The translations under genes and the position numbers were made by a program. Below, in pieces: positions 1-8,267 of a stretch of 64,000 nucleotides of DNA; within the stretch, counting starts at the first letter, position 1, and each line of letters opens with the position of its first letter. This DNA comes from JAAYDI01 sp052034005 (lineage in GTDB: Bacteria > Planctomycetota > Planctomycetia > Pirellulales > Pirellulaceae). The notes below the pieces were generated by a model that did not search any database, had not been told where the DNA came from, and saw nothing but the letters and a program-made list of their open reading frames with translations. The stretch covers positions 1-64,000 of the forward strand of contig JBPOJB010000061.1 of assembly GCA_052034005.1 (NCBI GenBank), in the 5' to 3' direction.

Positions 1-69
1 CCCAAAAACGCGAAGTGCTGGATTTGCTTTGTTTGAACCGCGCGATGAGCGACGTAAGTCTAGTCCTAG

Positions 70-105
70 AAAAGAGAAAGCCGTTCGACTTTTTGGCCGA
101 ACGGC
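70..105 (-). terminator. intrinsic terminator of the tRNA-Pro gene
   Basis: An 8-bp perfect stem (arms 80-87 and 98-105, GCCGTTCG/CGAACGGC) with a 10-nt loop lies 16 bases beyond the 3' end of the tRNA. Read on the reverse strand it is followed by a T-rich stretch (TTTCTCTTTT, 70-79). This is the usual form of a rho-independent terminator for a single-tRNA transcript. Confidence 0.75.
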
Positions 106-121
106 AAAAATGCCAGTCAAG

Positions 122-196
122 TCGGGGCGACTGGATTTGAACCAGCGACCTCTTGGTCCCGAACCAAGCGCTCTAGCCAGGCTGAGCCACGCCCCG
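122..196 (-). tRNA. tRNA-Pro (anticodon CGG)
   Basis: On the reverse strand the sequence folds as a full cloverleaf. The 7-bp acceptor stem is CGGGGCG/CGCCCCG with discriminator A. The D arm is GGCTCAG...CTAGAGC. The anticodon stem CTTGG/CCAAG encloses the loop TTCGGGA, which reads anticodon CGG for proline codon CCG. The T arm carries GGTTCAAATCC. No CCA is encoded, so the tail must be added by a nucleotidyltransferase. It has its own promoter-like element upstream (253-281) and a hairpin terminator downstream, so it appears to be a single-gene transcription unit. Confidence 0.97.
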
Positions 197-252
197 GTAC
201 GGCACGAGCACACGGGCACGCTCCATCGCGCGCTCGGCCGTTCAAGGCTCTT

Positions 253-281
253 ATAGTACACGCTCGGCCTTCGCGCGGCAA
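253..281 (-). promoter_or_regulatory. predicted sigma-70 promoter of tRNA-Pro
   Basis: On the reverse strand TTGCCG (276-281) and TACTAT (253-258) are separated by exactly 17 bases, about 57 bases upstream of the mature tRNA 5' end. Matches to TTGACA and TATAAT are 4/6 each. The spacing and position support a housekeeping promoter, but this is pattern matching only. Confidence 0.45.
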
Positions 282-486
282 CGCCGGACGAGCAAGACGG
301 GGAGACGGCGGGAGACGGGGGAGCCGGGCGGGGGCCGACCTGGGGTGGTGAGAATCGGGGAAAACTTCGCCTGTCCTGTTTTGGGAATATTTGTTCCATT
401 GGTGATCGTTTCTGGACGTCGATGAGCACGCCCGTGTGGCCGTACCGGCGGGATAGGGACGCGTGACGACGCCTGGGATTAGGGCC

Positions 487-597
487 GTCCCGTTGGGACT
501 CGGGTCTGGTGGGTGTACGCGACCCAGGGCTGCGGCCCGGCTCGCACGACTCGCCGGGCCTTTGCCCTGGGCTGTGATAGAGCTGTCCCTTCGGGAC
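487..597. repeat. hairpin-rich non-coding element (possible repeat or structured RNA)
   Basis: The stretch 282-746 between tRNA-Pro and the 3' end of recJ holds no convincing gene. Its core is a set of near-perfect inverted repeats. GTCCC-GTT-GGGAC lies at 487-499. A nested hairpin follows, with an outer stem CCCAGGGC (523-530)/GCCCTGGG (564-571) and an inner stem GGCCCGGC (534-541)/GCCGGGCC (553-560). A further GTCCC-TTC-GGGAC lies at 585-597. Open frames across it are low-complexity Arg/Ala/Pro shadows. It could be a planctomycete interspersed repeat (REP-like) or a structured RNA. I cannot see a second copy in this window. Confidence 0.5.
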
Positions 598-746
598 GGA
601 AGAGACCGTCTTCGTGTCGCCGCTGGGCACGGCACAAGTCGTAGAGGGCCAGAGCAGGCGCCAAGCAGGTCGATGGAGCGCGGAACACCAACGACAAACG
701 TTAACCGTTGAAACACCTTGGTTCTTTCACGTCGCCAGGGCCGACC

Positions 747-2498
747 TCAGGGTCGCGCAGCGCTCGGACGCCAGTCGACGATGTGGACTTCCACGTTGCG
801 GCGGCCGCGGTAGTCGTTGATCACCGGCCGATACGCCACGTCGAATGGGCCCCCTACCTGGGTCAGCTCTTCCGCCCAATCGCCCTGACCGAAGGCGACC
901 GACCGCATCGGGACGCCATGCTGCTTCAGCCGGGCCGACAGGTGCCGCTCGCCCGCCCCGATCCGCCGGGGCGGCTCGGCCAGCACCACCTCGCTGGCAC
1001 ACAACACGGGCCGCGGATTGCCCGCCCCAAACGGCGCGAGCTGCTCGATCTGGTCCACCGTCCGGAGCGTCAGCTGGCTGAACGGCGCCTCGGCGTCGAT
1101 CCGGATCTCGCCGACTCGACTCCTGCCGAACGACTCGCGCGCCACGCAGTCGCAGAAGTCCGCGCGGAACGCGTCGACCTTCGACGCCTCGATCTTCAAT
1201 CCGGCCGCCGCCGCATGGCCGCCATAACCGACCAGGTGCTCGCCGCACGCCGCCAGCGCCTGGCATAGGTCCAGCCCGGCAACACTCCGCGCGGAACCGA
1301 CCCCGGGCCGGCCGCCGACCGGGTCCAGCGCGATCATGACGACCGGGCAGTGGTACTTCTCCGCGAGCCGGCCCGCGACGATCCCGATCACCCCGGCGTG
1401 CCAGCCGGCTCCTGCCAGCACCAGGGCGGGGTCGTTCTGCGGGTCGAACTGCTCCTTGGCCAGCTTGTTGGCCGCCAGGTAGATGCTGCGTTCCAGACTC
1501 TCCCGGCTGCTGTTGAGCTGATGGATGTATTCGGCCAGCGCCTTGGCCCGGTCGGCGGCCAGCGTCGTGAGCAGTTCGACGCCCAACTGTGCCTGACCCA
1601 ACCGGCCAGCCGCGTTGAGCCGTGGGGCGAGCGTGAAACCCAGGTCCTCACTGGTCAGCTGCGGCTTCTGGTTCAGCTGCGTCACCTGGAGCAGGGCATG
1701 GATCCCCACCAGCGATGATTGGCGCAAGCTTGTCAGGCCGTGGCGCACGAGGATCCGGTTCTCATCGATCAGCGGGACTACGTCGGCGACCGTCCCGAGT
1801 GCGGCCAAGCCCATCGCGGACAGGAGGAAATCCCGCATGGGCGGCGCCACGCGCTGAGCGTTGCTCGCCCGCTGGCATAAGGCCCACGCCAGCTTGAACG
1901 CGACCCCGGCGCCGCAGAGCCCGCCGAACGGATAGAGCGACCCGGGCAGCCGCGGATGGACGATCGCCGCCGCGTCCGGCAAGCGGTCCGCCAGCTCGTG
2001 ATGGTCGGTGATGATCAACTCCAGACCGGCCTGACGCGCCGTTACCGCCTGTTCGAGACTGGCAATCCCGCAGTCCACCGAGATCACCAGCGAGGTGCCC
2101 CGATCCGCCAGCCGGCGCAACGCCTCATCGTTCAGCCCGTAGCCCTCGTCCAGCCGGTTCGGGACGAAGTATCCGACATCGGCGCCGAGCAGTCGCAGGC
2201 AGTTGTACAGCAACCCCGTCGCCGTCATGCCGTCCGCATCGTAGTCCCCGTAGATGCAAATCCGGCGCTGAGCCCCGACTGCCGCATGGATCCGGTCCGC
2301 CGCCTCGCGGACCCCCGGCAGCAGGTCCGGCTCGCGCAGGCCCGTCAGCTTCACCTCGAGGAACGTGCGGACATCGTCGGGATTCGTGATGCCGCGGCCC
2401 AACAGCAGCTGGGCCAGGATCGGCGACACGCTGGCGCACGACTCAAGCGATGCGATGCGGGCCGAATCGTGTTGCAGGAAACGCCAACGCTTGCCCAT
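747..2498 (-). CDS. recJ: single-stranded-DNA-specific 5'-3' exonuclease RecJ
   Basis: RecJ degrades single-stranded DNA 5' to 3' in recombination (RecF pathway) and mismatch/base-excision repair in the cytoplasm. The 583-residue product matches the size of E. coli RecJ (577). The DHH phosphoesterase metal motifs are visible: GDYDADG at residues 84-90 (motif I) and TDHHE around 164-168 (DHH). A DHHA1-type glycine/alanine motif GGHAAAAG lies in the second half, and a C-terminal OB-like domain completes the family layout. The start is ATG at 2498. rpmG lies 111 bases upstream on the same strand, so the two may be cotranscribed. The gene looks intact. Confidence 0.95.
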   Translation of the reverse strand: MGKRWRFLQHDSARIASLESCASVSPILAQLLLGRGITNPDDVRTFLEVKLTGLREPDLLPGVREAADRIHAAVGAQRRICIYGDYDADGMTATGLLYNCLRLLGADVGYFVPNRLDEGYGLNDEALRRLADRGTSLVISVDCGIASLEQAVTARQAGLELIITDHHELADRLPDAAAIVHPRLPGSLYPFGGLCGAGVAFKLAWALCQRASNAQRVAPPMRDFLLSAMGLAALGTVADVVPLIDENRILVRHGLTSLRQSSLVGIHALLQVTQLNQKPQLTSEDLGFTLAPRLNAAGRLGQAQLGVELLTTLAADRAKALAEYIHQLNSSRESLERSIYLAANKLAKEQFDPQNDPALVLAGAGWHAGVIGIVAGRLAEKYHCPVVMIALDPVGGRPGVGSARSVAGLDLCQALAACGEHLVGYGGHAAAAGLKIEASKVDAFRADFCDCVARESFGRSRVGEIRIDAEAPFSQLTLRTVDQIEQLAPFGAGNPRPVLCASEVVLAEPPRRIGAGERHLSARLKQHGVPMRSVAFGQGDWAEELTQVGGPFDVAYRPVINDYRGRRNVEVHIVDWRPSAARP

Positions 2499-2609
2499 GT
2501 CGTCCCTAAACGGCCGCCCGGGCGCTCACGCGCCAAGACCGTGCTTCCCTCGCAAATGGCCGGGAATCGACGCACCCCCTCGCCCATGAGCGCAGGGGGG
2601 TGCCATCGC

Positions 2610-2783
2610 CTACTTCTTCTTCTCGACATGGACCGTGTGCTTGCGCAGCCGGGGGCAGTACTTCTTCAGCTTGAGTTTCTCGCCGCCCGGCTTCCGCCGC
2701 ACCGTGTAGTTGTAGTCGCCCGTCTCCTCGCACACGAGGAAAAGGGTCTCCAACTTCTTCTTGCTCTTTCCGCCTTTGGCCAT
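2610..2783 (-). CDS. rpmG: 50S ribosomal protein L33
   Basis: A 57-residue basic protein beginning MAKGGKSKKK. It carries the L33 core with ETGDYNYT near residue 20 and KKYCPRLRKHT near residue 40, and ends VEKKK. It binds 23S rRNA near the E site of the large subunit. The start is ATG at 2783. It keeps only two cysteines, one before the ETGDYNYT segment and one in KYCPR, so it is the type without a full four-Cys zinc ribbon. It sits alone here, with recJ downstream on the same strand and without the secE-nusG genes often found beside rpmG. The 260 bases upstream separate it from a divergent gene. Confidence 0.93.
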   Translation of the reverse strand: MAKGGKSKKKLETLFLVCEETGDYNYTVRRKPGGEKLKLKKYCPRLRKHTVHVEKKK

Positions 2784-3043
2784 CTGTGCCTACCTCGCAA
2801 AGTCCTCACGCCCATGCCGCCAACGGCGTTGATTCTAAACGATCATGTCCCGGTTCGCCCAGGGCCAATCGCGATCAACTGCTTGTTGCCCAAATCGCAA
2901 GTTTGTATGAGAATAGAGTACACCCTTCGAGACAGCGTGTGGCCGCCCCGCATGTCAGCCCTCGCCGAGGGGGGGCAACCGCCTGCCGAGCCCACCCGAT
3001 GGTGTGGTGTGGCGGCGCCGGTCACCGCGCGGAGCAGGACGTC

Positions 3044-4672
3044 ATGGCCAGTGATTCAAGCGTGTCGCAATCCGAGGACACGAAGAAACCGGATGACGGT
3101 CAGCAGCGGAAGACGGTGCCGATGCGGGCAGCGCCTCGGAAGCGTGAACCCGAGCGGGAGCCTGACGCGCGGGCTGCTGACGCGCCGGCCGATCTGCCGG
3201 CGGAGCGTGAGACGCCGTGGTGGGCCCGCCGGTTCCTGTTGTTTCAAGCGGTGCCGAGCTGGGTCGTGAGCATGGTGTTCCACGCCGTGCTGCTGATGCT
3301 GCTGGCGATCATCACGCTGCCTGAGCAGGTGGCGGCGACGCGCATCGTGGCGGTGGCCAACCCGACGGACATCGAGGAGGTGGAGACGCTGGACGCGGAA
3401 ACCATCGATCCGATGGATGTGACGGTATTCGAAGGTCCGGCCCCTGCCGACACGCTGGCGCCTCCGACCACGACTGCGCCGCTGGACATCCCGTCGTTGG
3501 ACGATCTGAGTGCGGGCCCTGCGGAGTTCAAGATCTCGGATTTCGGCGACATGTCGGCCCCTGCCGACGAGCTGATGAACCGCATTGGTGGCGGTGTGAG
3601 CGAGGGGTTGGGTGAAGTGCGTGGCGCGAAAGCGCGCAAAGGGATGCTCGACGCGGCCGGTGGCAGTGAGGGGAGCGAAGCGGCGGTGGCGCTGGCGCTC
3701 AAATGGCTGTCGCTCCATCAGGATCGCGATGGCGGTTGGAGCTTCGACCACACGCATGCCGGGTCGTGCCGAGGGCAGTGTCCGAATCCGGGCATGGTGC
3801 CGCCGGCGCGCAATGCGGCCACGGCCATGGCGCTGCTGCCGTTCCTGGGCGCCGGCCAGACGCACAAGGATGGCAAGTACAAGGACACGGTTGACCGGGG
3901 TCTGGCCTTCCTGATCAACAGCATGAAGGTCGGGAACGGGATGGGCGACCTGAGCGATCCGGGCGGGAAGCTCTACTCACACGGCATGGCATCCATTGCG
4001 CTGTGCGAAGCGTACGCGATGACCAACGACCGGCGGTTGCTGCAGCCCGCGCAACTGGCGTTGAACTTCATTGCCTACGCCCAGGACCCTGTCGGCGGCG
4101 GCTGGCGGTACGAGCCGAAGCAGGCGGGCGACACGTCGGTGCTGGGCTGGCAGCTGATGGCGCTCAAGAGCGGCCACATGGCCTACCTGAACGTCCCGCG
4201 GCGCACGATCGCGGGGGCCAGCAAGTTCCTGGATTTCGTCCAGGAAGCAAATGGGGCCCAGTACGGATACACGGTGCCCGGCAGCGGTCCGGCCACGACG
4301 GCGGTCGGGCTGTTGTGTCGCATGTACCTGGGCTGGAAGCACGACGAGCCGGCTCTGGTGGAGGGGGTCGAGTACCTGCACCGGATGGGGCCGACCGACA
4401 ACATGTACTACAATTACTATGCCACCCAGGTGCTGCGCCACTACGGCGGGCCGCACTGGGACGAATGGAACGGCAAATTGCGGGATCGCCTGGTGCAAGC
4501 CCAGGCACCCGACCGGCATGTGGCAGGCAGCTGGTTCTTTCCACGGGATCCGTGGTCTGATCGGGGGGGGCGGCTCTACTGCACGTCGTTGGCCACGATG
4601 GTTCTCGAAGTCTACTATCGGCACATGCCGATCTATGGCAAGCAAGCAGCCGACGAGGATTTTCCGCTGTGA
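3044..4672 (+). CDS. membrane-anchored prenyltransferase/squalene-oxidase-repeat protein (copy 1)
   Basis: A 542-residue protein. Residues 1-70 are a charged, Pro/Arg-rich cytoplasmic tail. Residues about 72-93 form one transmembrane helix, followed by an acidic Pro/Thr-rich linker (95-200) and then alpha/alpha-toroid repeats of the squalene-hopene-cyclase/prenyltransferase type (about 210-540). QW-like motifs are visible (HQDRDGGWSF near 225; GDTSVLGWQLMALKSG). No DxDD cyclase motif is seen, so catalysis is doubtful. The helix carries S76-x3-H80-x6-L87-x3-T91, the pattern of the TonB membrane anchor. C242-x3-C246 is shared with the next gene. The start at ATG 3044 is chosen because GGAGCAGG precedes it; earlier in-frame ATGs lack a site. 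The function of this planctomycete-typical family is unknown to me. Confidence 0.88.
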   Translation: MASDSSVSQSEDTKKPDDGQQRKTVPMRAAPRKREPEREPDARAADAPADLPAERETPWWARRFLLFQAVPSWVVSMVFHAVLLMLLAIITLPEQVAATRIVAVANPTDIEEVETLDAETIDPMDVTVFEGPAPADTLAPPTTTAPLDIPSLDDLSAGPAEFKISDFGDMSAPADELMNRIGGGVSEGLGEVRGAKARKGMLDAAGGSEGSEAAVALALKWLSLHQDRDGGWSFDHTHAGSCRGQCPNPGMVPPARNAATAMALLPFLGAGQTHKDGKYKDTVDRGLAFLINSMKVGNGMGDLSDPGGKLYSHGMASIALCEAYAMTNDRRLLQPAQLALNFIAYAQDPVGGGWRYEPKQAGDTSVLGWQLMALKSGHMAYLNVPRRTIAGASKFLDFVQEANGAQYGYTVPGSGPATTAVGLLCRMYLGWKHDEPALVEGVEYLHRMGPTDNMYYNYYATQVLRHYGGPHWDEWNGKLRDRLVQAQAPDRHVAGSWFFPRDPWSDRGGRLYCTSLATMVLEVYYRHMPIYGKQAADEDFPL

Positions 4673-4708
4673 GATCGGGCTGCGCGTTTTTCAGGCCAGA
4701 GGCCGAGC

Positions 4709-6301
4709 ATGACCCCAGACGCTTCGCGAGAGCAATGGCCTGAGCGCCCTTTGCCTGTGGCGAAGCCGCTGGACCCGCATGTGCCGTCGGCCGGGTCGAG
4801 CAGGGGCACAAGCCGAGCGGTCGTAGGCCCGCCGCCGGGCGTCGTGGGCGAACTGGATGCGGCCGGCCCATGGGCGGCGGAACGTTTCCGCTGGACCATG
4901 CGTGAGACGTCCAGCTTCCTGATCAGTCTGGTCCTGCACGCCTCGCTGCTGATCGTCCTCTCGTTGCTGGTCGTGTGCGCTCCACCGACCGACCAGCTGA
5001 CGCTGGTGGTGGACTCGCGTGTTCTGGACGAAGTGGGGATCGAGGGCGATCTCCAGGCCGGGCGCCTGGCTTCGGCCAGTTCAGGGGATCTGGAGGACGG
5101 TGTTGCGCTCGAGCTGCCGGACCTCGGTGCAGCGCTCGACCTGCCGACATCTCAGATCCTGTTTGGGCCATCGTCCGATGGGGCGCCCCAGCCGGGGCCG
5201 GTATGGGAGGCGGAGTCGGCCAGCAAGGTGGTGCGAGGCGGCGGCCGTGTGGGCGGCGGTTTCGAAGGCCGGCGCGGCGCTGGGAAGGGCGACCTGATCG
5301 CCAGTCGCGGCGGGACCCCGGCGAGCGAAAACGCGGTCGCGCTGGCGCTTGCCTGGCTGGCCGCTCATCAGTGGCATGACGGCGGCTGGCGGTTCGACCT
5401 GGCTGACGGGCCGTGCAAGGGCCGCTGTGCCAATTCCGGAGTCGTCGGCACGACGACCGGCGCGACGGCCCTGGCCCTGCTGCCGTTCCTGGGCGCCGGC
5501 CAGACGCACCTGGACGGCCCGTACCGCGACGTGGTGCATGCCGGGCTGTATTACCTGAAGGGGCAGGGCATCATGACCACGCAGGGCCTGGATCTGCAGG
5601 AGGGGACGATGTACGCCCAAGGGATTGCCACCATCGCGTTGTGCGAGGCGTACGGCATGACCCGGGACGAGTCGCTGCGCCAGCCCGCTCAGCGCGCCAT
5701 CGACTTCATCTGTGCCGCCCAGCATTCGGCGGGCGGATGGCGCTACTATCCCAACCAGCCCGGCGACACCACCGTCTTCGGCTGGCAGATGATGGCGCTC
5801 AAGAGCGCCTCCATGGCCGGACTGGACGTGCCGTCGCCGGTGGTCACTCTGGCTGAACGGTTCCTCGACAGCGTGCAGAGCGAAGGCGGTGCCGCCTACG
5901 GATACATCACGACCGCCAAGAGCCCTGGTCCCACGGCCATCGGCCTGCTGATCCGCATGTACACCGGTTGGGATCGCTACGACCCCAGATTGGAACGCGG
6001 GGTCGCCTACCTGGCGCGCGAAGGGCCGTCGAAGACCGACATGTACTTCAACTACTATGCCACGCAAGTGCTGCATCACCATCACGGGGCGGCATGGCCG
6101 AAATGGAACACCCGGATGCGCGACTACCTGGTCCGGACTCAGAGTCCGGTCGGGCACCAGCGTGGCAGCTGGTACTTCGACGACCTGCACGGGGAGAAAG
6201 GCGGCCGGCTCTACACGACCGCCATGTGTGCGATGATTCTGGAAGTCTACTACCGCCACATGCCGCTCTACGAATCGTCCGCCGTGGATGACGATTTCTG
6301 A
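4709..6301 (+). CDS. membrane-anchored prenyltransferase/squalene-oxidase-repeat protein (copy 2)
   Basis: A 530-residue paralogue of the preceding gene, 36 bases downstream and so probably in the same transcript. It has the same plan: N-terminal tail (1-66), one transmembrane helix (about 67-90) with S73-x3-H77-x6-L84, linker, then toroid repeats from about 205. Shared blocks include LLPFLGAGQTH, GWQ-MALKS, NYYATQVL and LEVYYRHMP near the C terminus. C236-x3-C240 aligns with C242/C246 of copy 1. The tails and linkers differ strongly while the toroid is conserved, as expected after an old tandem duplication. A periplasmic scaffold or ligand-binding role is an inference; no catalytic motif is visible. 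Confidence 0.88.
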   Translation: MTPDASREQWPERPLPVAKPLDPHVPSAGSSRGTSRAVVGPPPGVVGELDAAGPWAAERFRWTMRETSSFLISLVLHASLLIVLSLLVVCAPPTDQLTLVVDSRVLDEVGIEGDLQAGRLASASSGDLEDGVALELPDLGAALDLPTSQILFGPSSDGAPQPGPVWEAESASKVVRGGGRVGGGFEGRRGAGKGDLIASRGGTPASENAVALALAWLAAHQWHDGGWRFDLADGPCKGRCANSGVVGTTTGATALALLPFLGAGQTHLDGPYRDVVHAGLYYLKGQGIMTTQGLDLQEGTMYAQGIATIALCEAYGMTRDESLRQPAQRAIDFICAAQHSAGGWRYYPNQPGDTTVFGWQMMALKSASMAGLDVPSPVVTLAERFLDSVQSEGGAAYGYITTAKSPGPTAIGLLIRMYTGWDRYDPRLERGVAYLAREGPSKTDMYFNYYATQVLHHHHGAAWPKWNTRMRDYLVRTQSPVGHQRGSWYFDDLHGEKGGRLYTTAMCAMILEVYYRHMPLYESSAVDDDF

Positions 6302-6564
6302 GCCGGCGTGGTTTGCAGACTTTACAATCGCCGTTGTAGAAACCGGGACCTGGGGCTGAGCGAGGCGGTTTGCGGAACGGCCGGCGGCCTGGCTAACACA
6401 GTGCGTGTCAAGGCTTTAGGAGTGTCCTGGCGGCTGAATCGGCAGCCGTGCGCGGGATTTGGCACGCGATCTGCTTCTGGACGCACATCACATTCGCTCC
6501 GCTTCGAGCTGCATGAACGAGGCGTGGGGGGAGTCCCGAGTGAATGAGCAAGGAGTGCTGAGTC

Positions 6565-7185
6565 ATGAGTCGGACAGTGTGCGTCGCGTCGGGTGGTTGG
6601 TGCGTATTGGTGCTCCTGGGCGCAGTCGGCCGCGCTCAGGGACCTGCCGCGCCGGTGGCCACACCCGCGACACTGGTGGCGGTCATCGACATTGCGCGGG
6701 TGTTCGAGTCGTATCCGGCGTTCAAAGCCAGCATGGATGCGATTCAGCAGCAGGCCAAGAGCGTCGATCTGGACCTGGAAACGAAGCGAAAGAGCCTGAG
6801 TCAGCGGAATCAGCAACTGACCGAGTTGAACGCGGACAGTTCGGATTACCGCCAGTTGGAAGCCGATCTGGCGCGCCAGGTCGCCGACCTGCAAGTCCAG
6901 GCGCGCCAAGTGAAGAAGGACCTGCTCCTCCAGCAAGCTCGTCAGTATTACACGTCGTACAACGAGATCCTGGCCGCGGTTGATCGTGTTGCGCGCCGCC
7001 ATGGGATCGCCCTCGTTCTGCGTTTCGACACGCACGCCATGAACCCTGACGAACCGCAGTCGGTCATGCAGGGCATCAACCAGGAGGTGGTGCTGCAGCG
7101 CAACCTCGACATCACCAGCATGGTGATCGAAGAACTCCAAACAGCTCTCGCGCAGAGCTCCTCCAGTCGTGCTCCACGTCGCTAG
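6565..7185 (+). CDS. OmpH/Skp-family periplasmic chaperone
   Basis: A 206-residue protein with an N-terminal signal peptide (about residues 1-24, ending GRAQG). A VIDIARVFESYP segment near 40 follows; this type of start is typical of the OmpH (Skp) family. A long Gln/Leu/Asp-rich coiled coil covers about residues 55-140. Skp-like trimers hold unfolded outer-membrane proteins in the periplasm. The start is ATG at 6565, preceded by AAGGAG at 6550-6555. It lies 263 bases after the tandem toroid genes and is closed by a strong terminator, so it may be its own unit or the last gene of theirs. The C-terminal Ser/Arg tail is dispensable-looking. Confidence 0.85.
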   Translation: MSRTVCVASGGWCVLVLLGAVGRAQGPAAPVATPATLVAVIDIARVFESYPAFKASMDAIQQQAKSVDLDLETKRKSLSQRNQQLTELNADSSDYRQLEADLARQVADLQVQARQVKKDLLLQQARQYYTSYNEILAAVDRVARRHGIALVLRFDTHAMNPDEPQSVMQGINQEVVLQRNLDITSMVIEELQTALAQSSSSRAPRR

Positions 7186-7199
7186 GTCTGGTGGCAAGG

Positions 7200-7245
7200 C
7201 ACCGGGAACCTCGTCATTGTGGGTGAGGTTCCCGGTGTTTGTTTT
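7200..7245 (+). terminator. strong intrinsic terminator after the OmpH gene
   Basis: A perfect 13-bp stem (7200-7212 and 7225-7237, CACCGGGAACCTC with its complement) with a 12-nt loop is followed on the forward strand by TTTGTTTTTG. It sits between convergent genes. Only the forward direction has the T tract, so it mainly ends the OmpH transcript. Confidence 0.92.
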
Positions 7246-7250
7246 TGCGC

Positions 7251-8033
7251 TTACTTCCACTGCGGCGGGCGTTTCTCGACGAATGCGGTGAGCCCTTCCG
7301 CGGCCGCGTCGGTGGTGCACGCGGTGGCGGCAACCGCGGCTCCGGCGTTGAGCAGTGTGCCCAGCTGTTCCCCGATCGTCTCGTTGAGCATGCGTTTGGT
7401 GAGCTGGACGGCCTCGGGGGCGGCCTGCGCGCACTGGAGGGCCTGCTCGTGCGCGGCCGCCCAGGCCTGGTCGAAGGGCACGATCCGATGGTAGATCCCG
7501 CGCTGCAACGCGTCCTGGGCATCGAGGCGGTCGCCCGATAGCAGCAGGTGCCCGGCCACGCCGGCGCCCACGCGGAAGGCGAGCAGCGGCGAGGCGACGC
7601 CGGCGACCAGGCCCCAGCGCGGCTCGGGCAAGCCGAACTGGGCCCCGGGTGTGCCGAGCACGATGTCGGATGCGAGCACCAGACCGGCGCCAACCCCCAG
7701 TGCCGGGCCATTGACCGCCGCGATGATCGGCTTGGGGTACTCGAGCATCGTCTGGTAGAGCCGCTTGACCTGGAGCATGTCGCGCTGCCACTGCTCGAGG
7801 GCGTCGTTCGCGCCGAGCGTGGCGTGCAGCTCCGACAGATCGACTCCCGCACAGAAGGCCGTTCCAGCGCCCGTCACAATGACCGCGCGCACCCGGCGCT
7901 CCTGATGCAGGTCGTCCAACGCCTGCTGGATTTCCAGCATCATGAACCGGGTTAGGGCGTTCCGTTTCTCGGGACGCTGCAGGATGATCGTGCCGCTGGG
8001 GGCATGCACCCGGACTTTGACCCGACTGTCCAT
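7251..8033 (-). CDS. enoyl-CoA hydratase/isomerase (crotonase) family protein
   Basis: A 260-residue cytoplasmic crotonase-fold protein acting on acyl-CoA thioesters. The two oxyanion-hole segments are visible: FCAGVDLSEL (60-69) and NGPALGVGAGL (108-118). The Glu equivalent to E164 of rat hydratase is present in GLPEPRWG (E137), but the site of the other catalytic Glu (E144) is Gly. It may therefore be an isomerase or lyase and not a classical hydratase. The start is ATG at 8033 with GGAGGA nine bases upstream. The same frame stays open to an ATG at 8189, which would add a Cys-rich segment with C-x2-C and CPMGC motifs (see findings). No fatty-acid genes are adjacent. Confidence 0.88.
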   Translation of the reverse strand: MDSRVKVRVHAPSGTIILQRPEKRNALTRFMMLEIQQALDDLHQERRVRAVIVTGAGTAFCAGVDLSELHATLGANDALEQWQRDMLQVKRLYQTMLEYPKPIIAAVNGPALGVGAGLVLASDIVLGTPGAQFGLPEPRWGLVAGVASPLLAFRVGAGVAGHLLLSGDRLDAQDALQRGIYHRIVPFDQAWAAAHEQALQCAQAAPEAVQLTKRMLNETIGEQLGTLLNAGAAVAATACTTDAAAEGLTAFVEKRPPQWK

Positions 8034-8233
8034 ATGACCGCAGTCCTCCACGTCGCGACAGCCCATGGGGCAGAGAGCCCGAACCACTTCGCCGGGATGA
8101 TACACCAGAGAGCCCGCACCGCAACCAGTGCAGCCGATGGGCGGTCCGGTTCCGTCCGCGGGCGTCCAGATCTGGGAGTGCGATCTCATTTCAAGACCCG
8201 GTGGCGGTCGTGCGGGCGGACGCCCAGTTCGAT

Positions 8234-8262
8234 TTGGCAGTCAGAAATGGTTATCCGATAGT
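8234..8262 (+). promoter_or_regulatory. possible promoter of the candidate ncRNA
   Basis: TTGGCA (8234-8239, 5/6 match to TTGACA) and GATAGT (8257-8262, 4/6 match to TATAAT) are 17 bases apart. The element lies about 260 bases before the intrinsic terminator at 8520-8566 and points the same way. Weak on its own, it is supported by the orphan terminator. Confidence 0.35.
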
Positions 8263-8267
8263 TAGTT

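Noticed and set aside
117..716. 199-codon reverse ORF spanning the tRNA
   Set aside because: It crosses the tRNA-Pro gene and the hairpin cluster. The predicted product is Arg/Pro/Ala-rich with no homology that I recognise.
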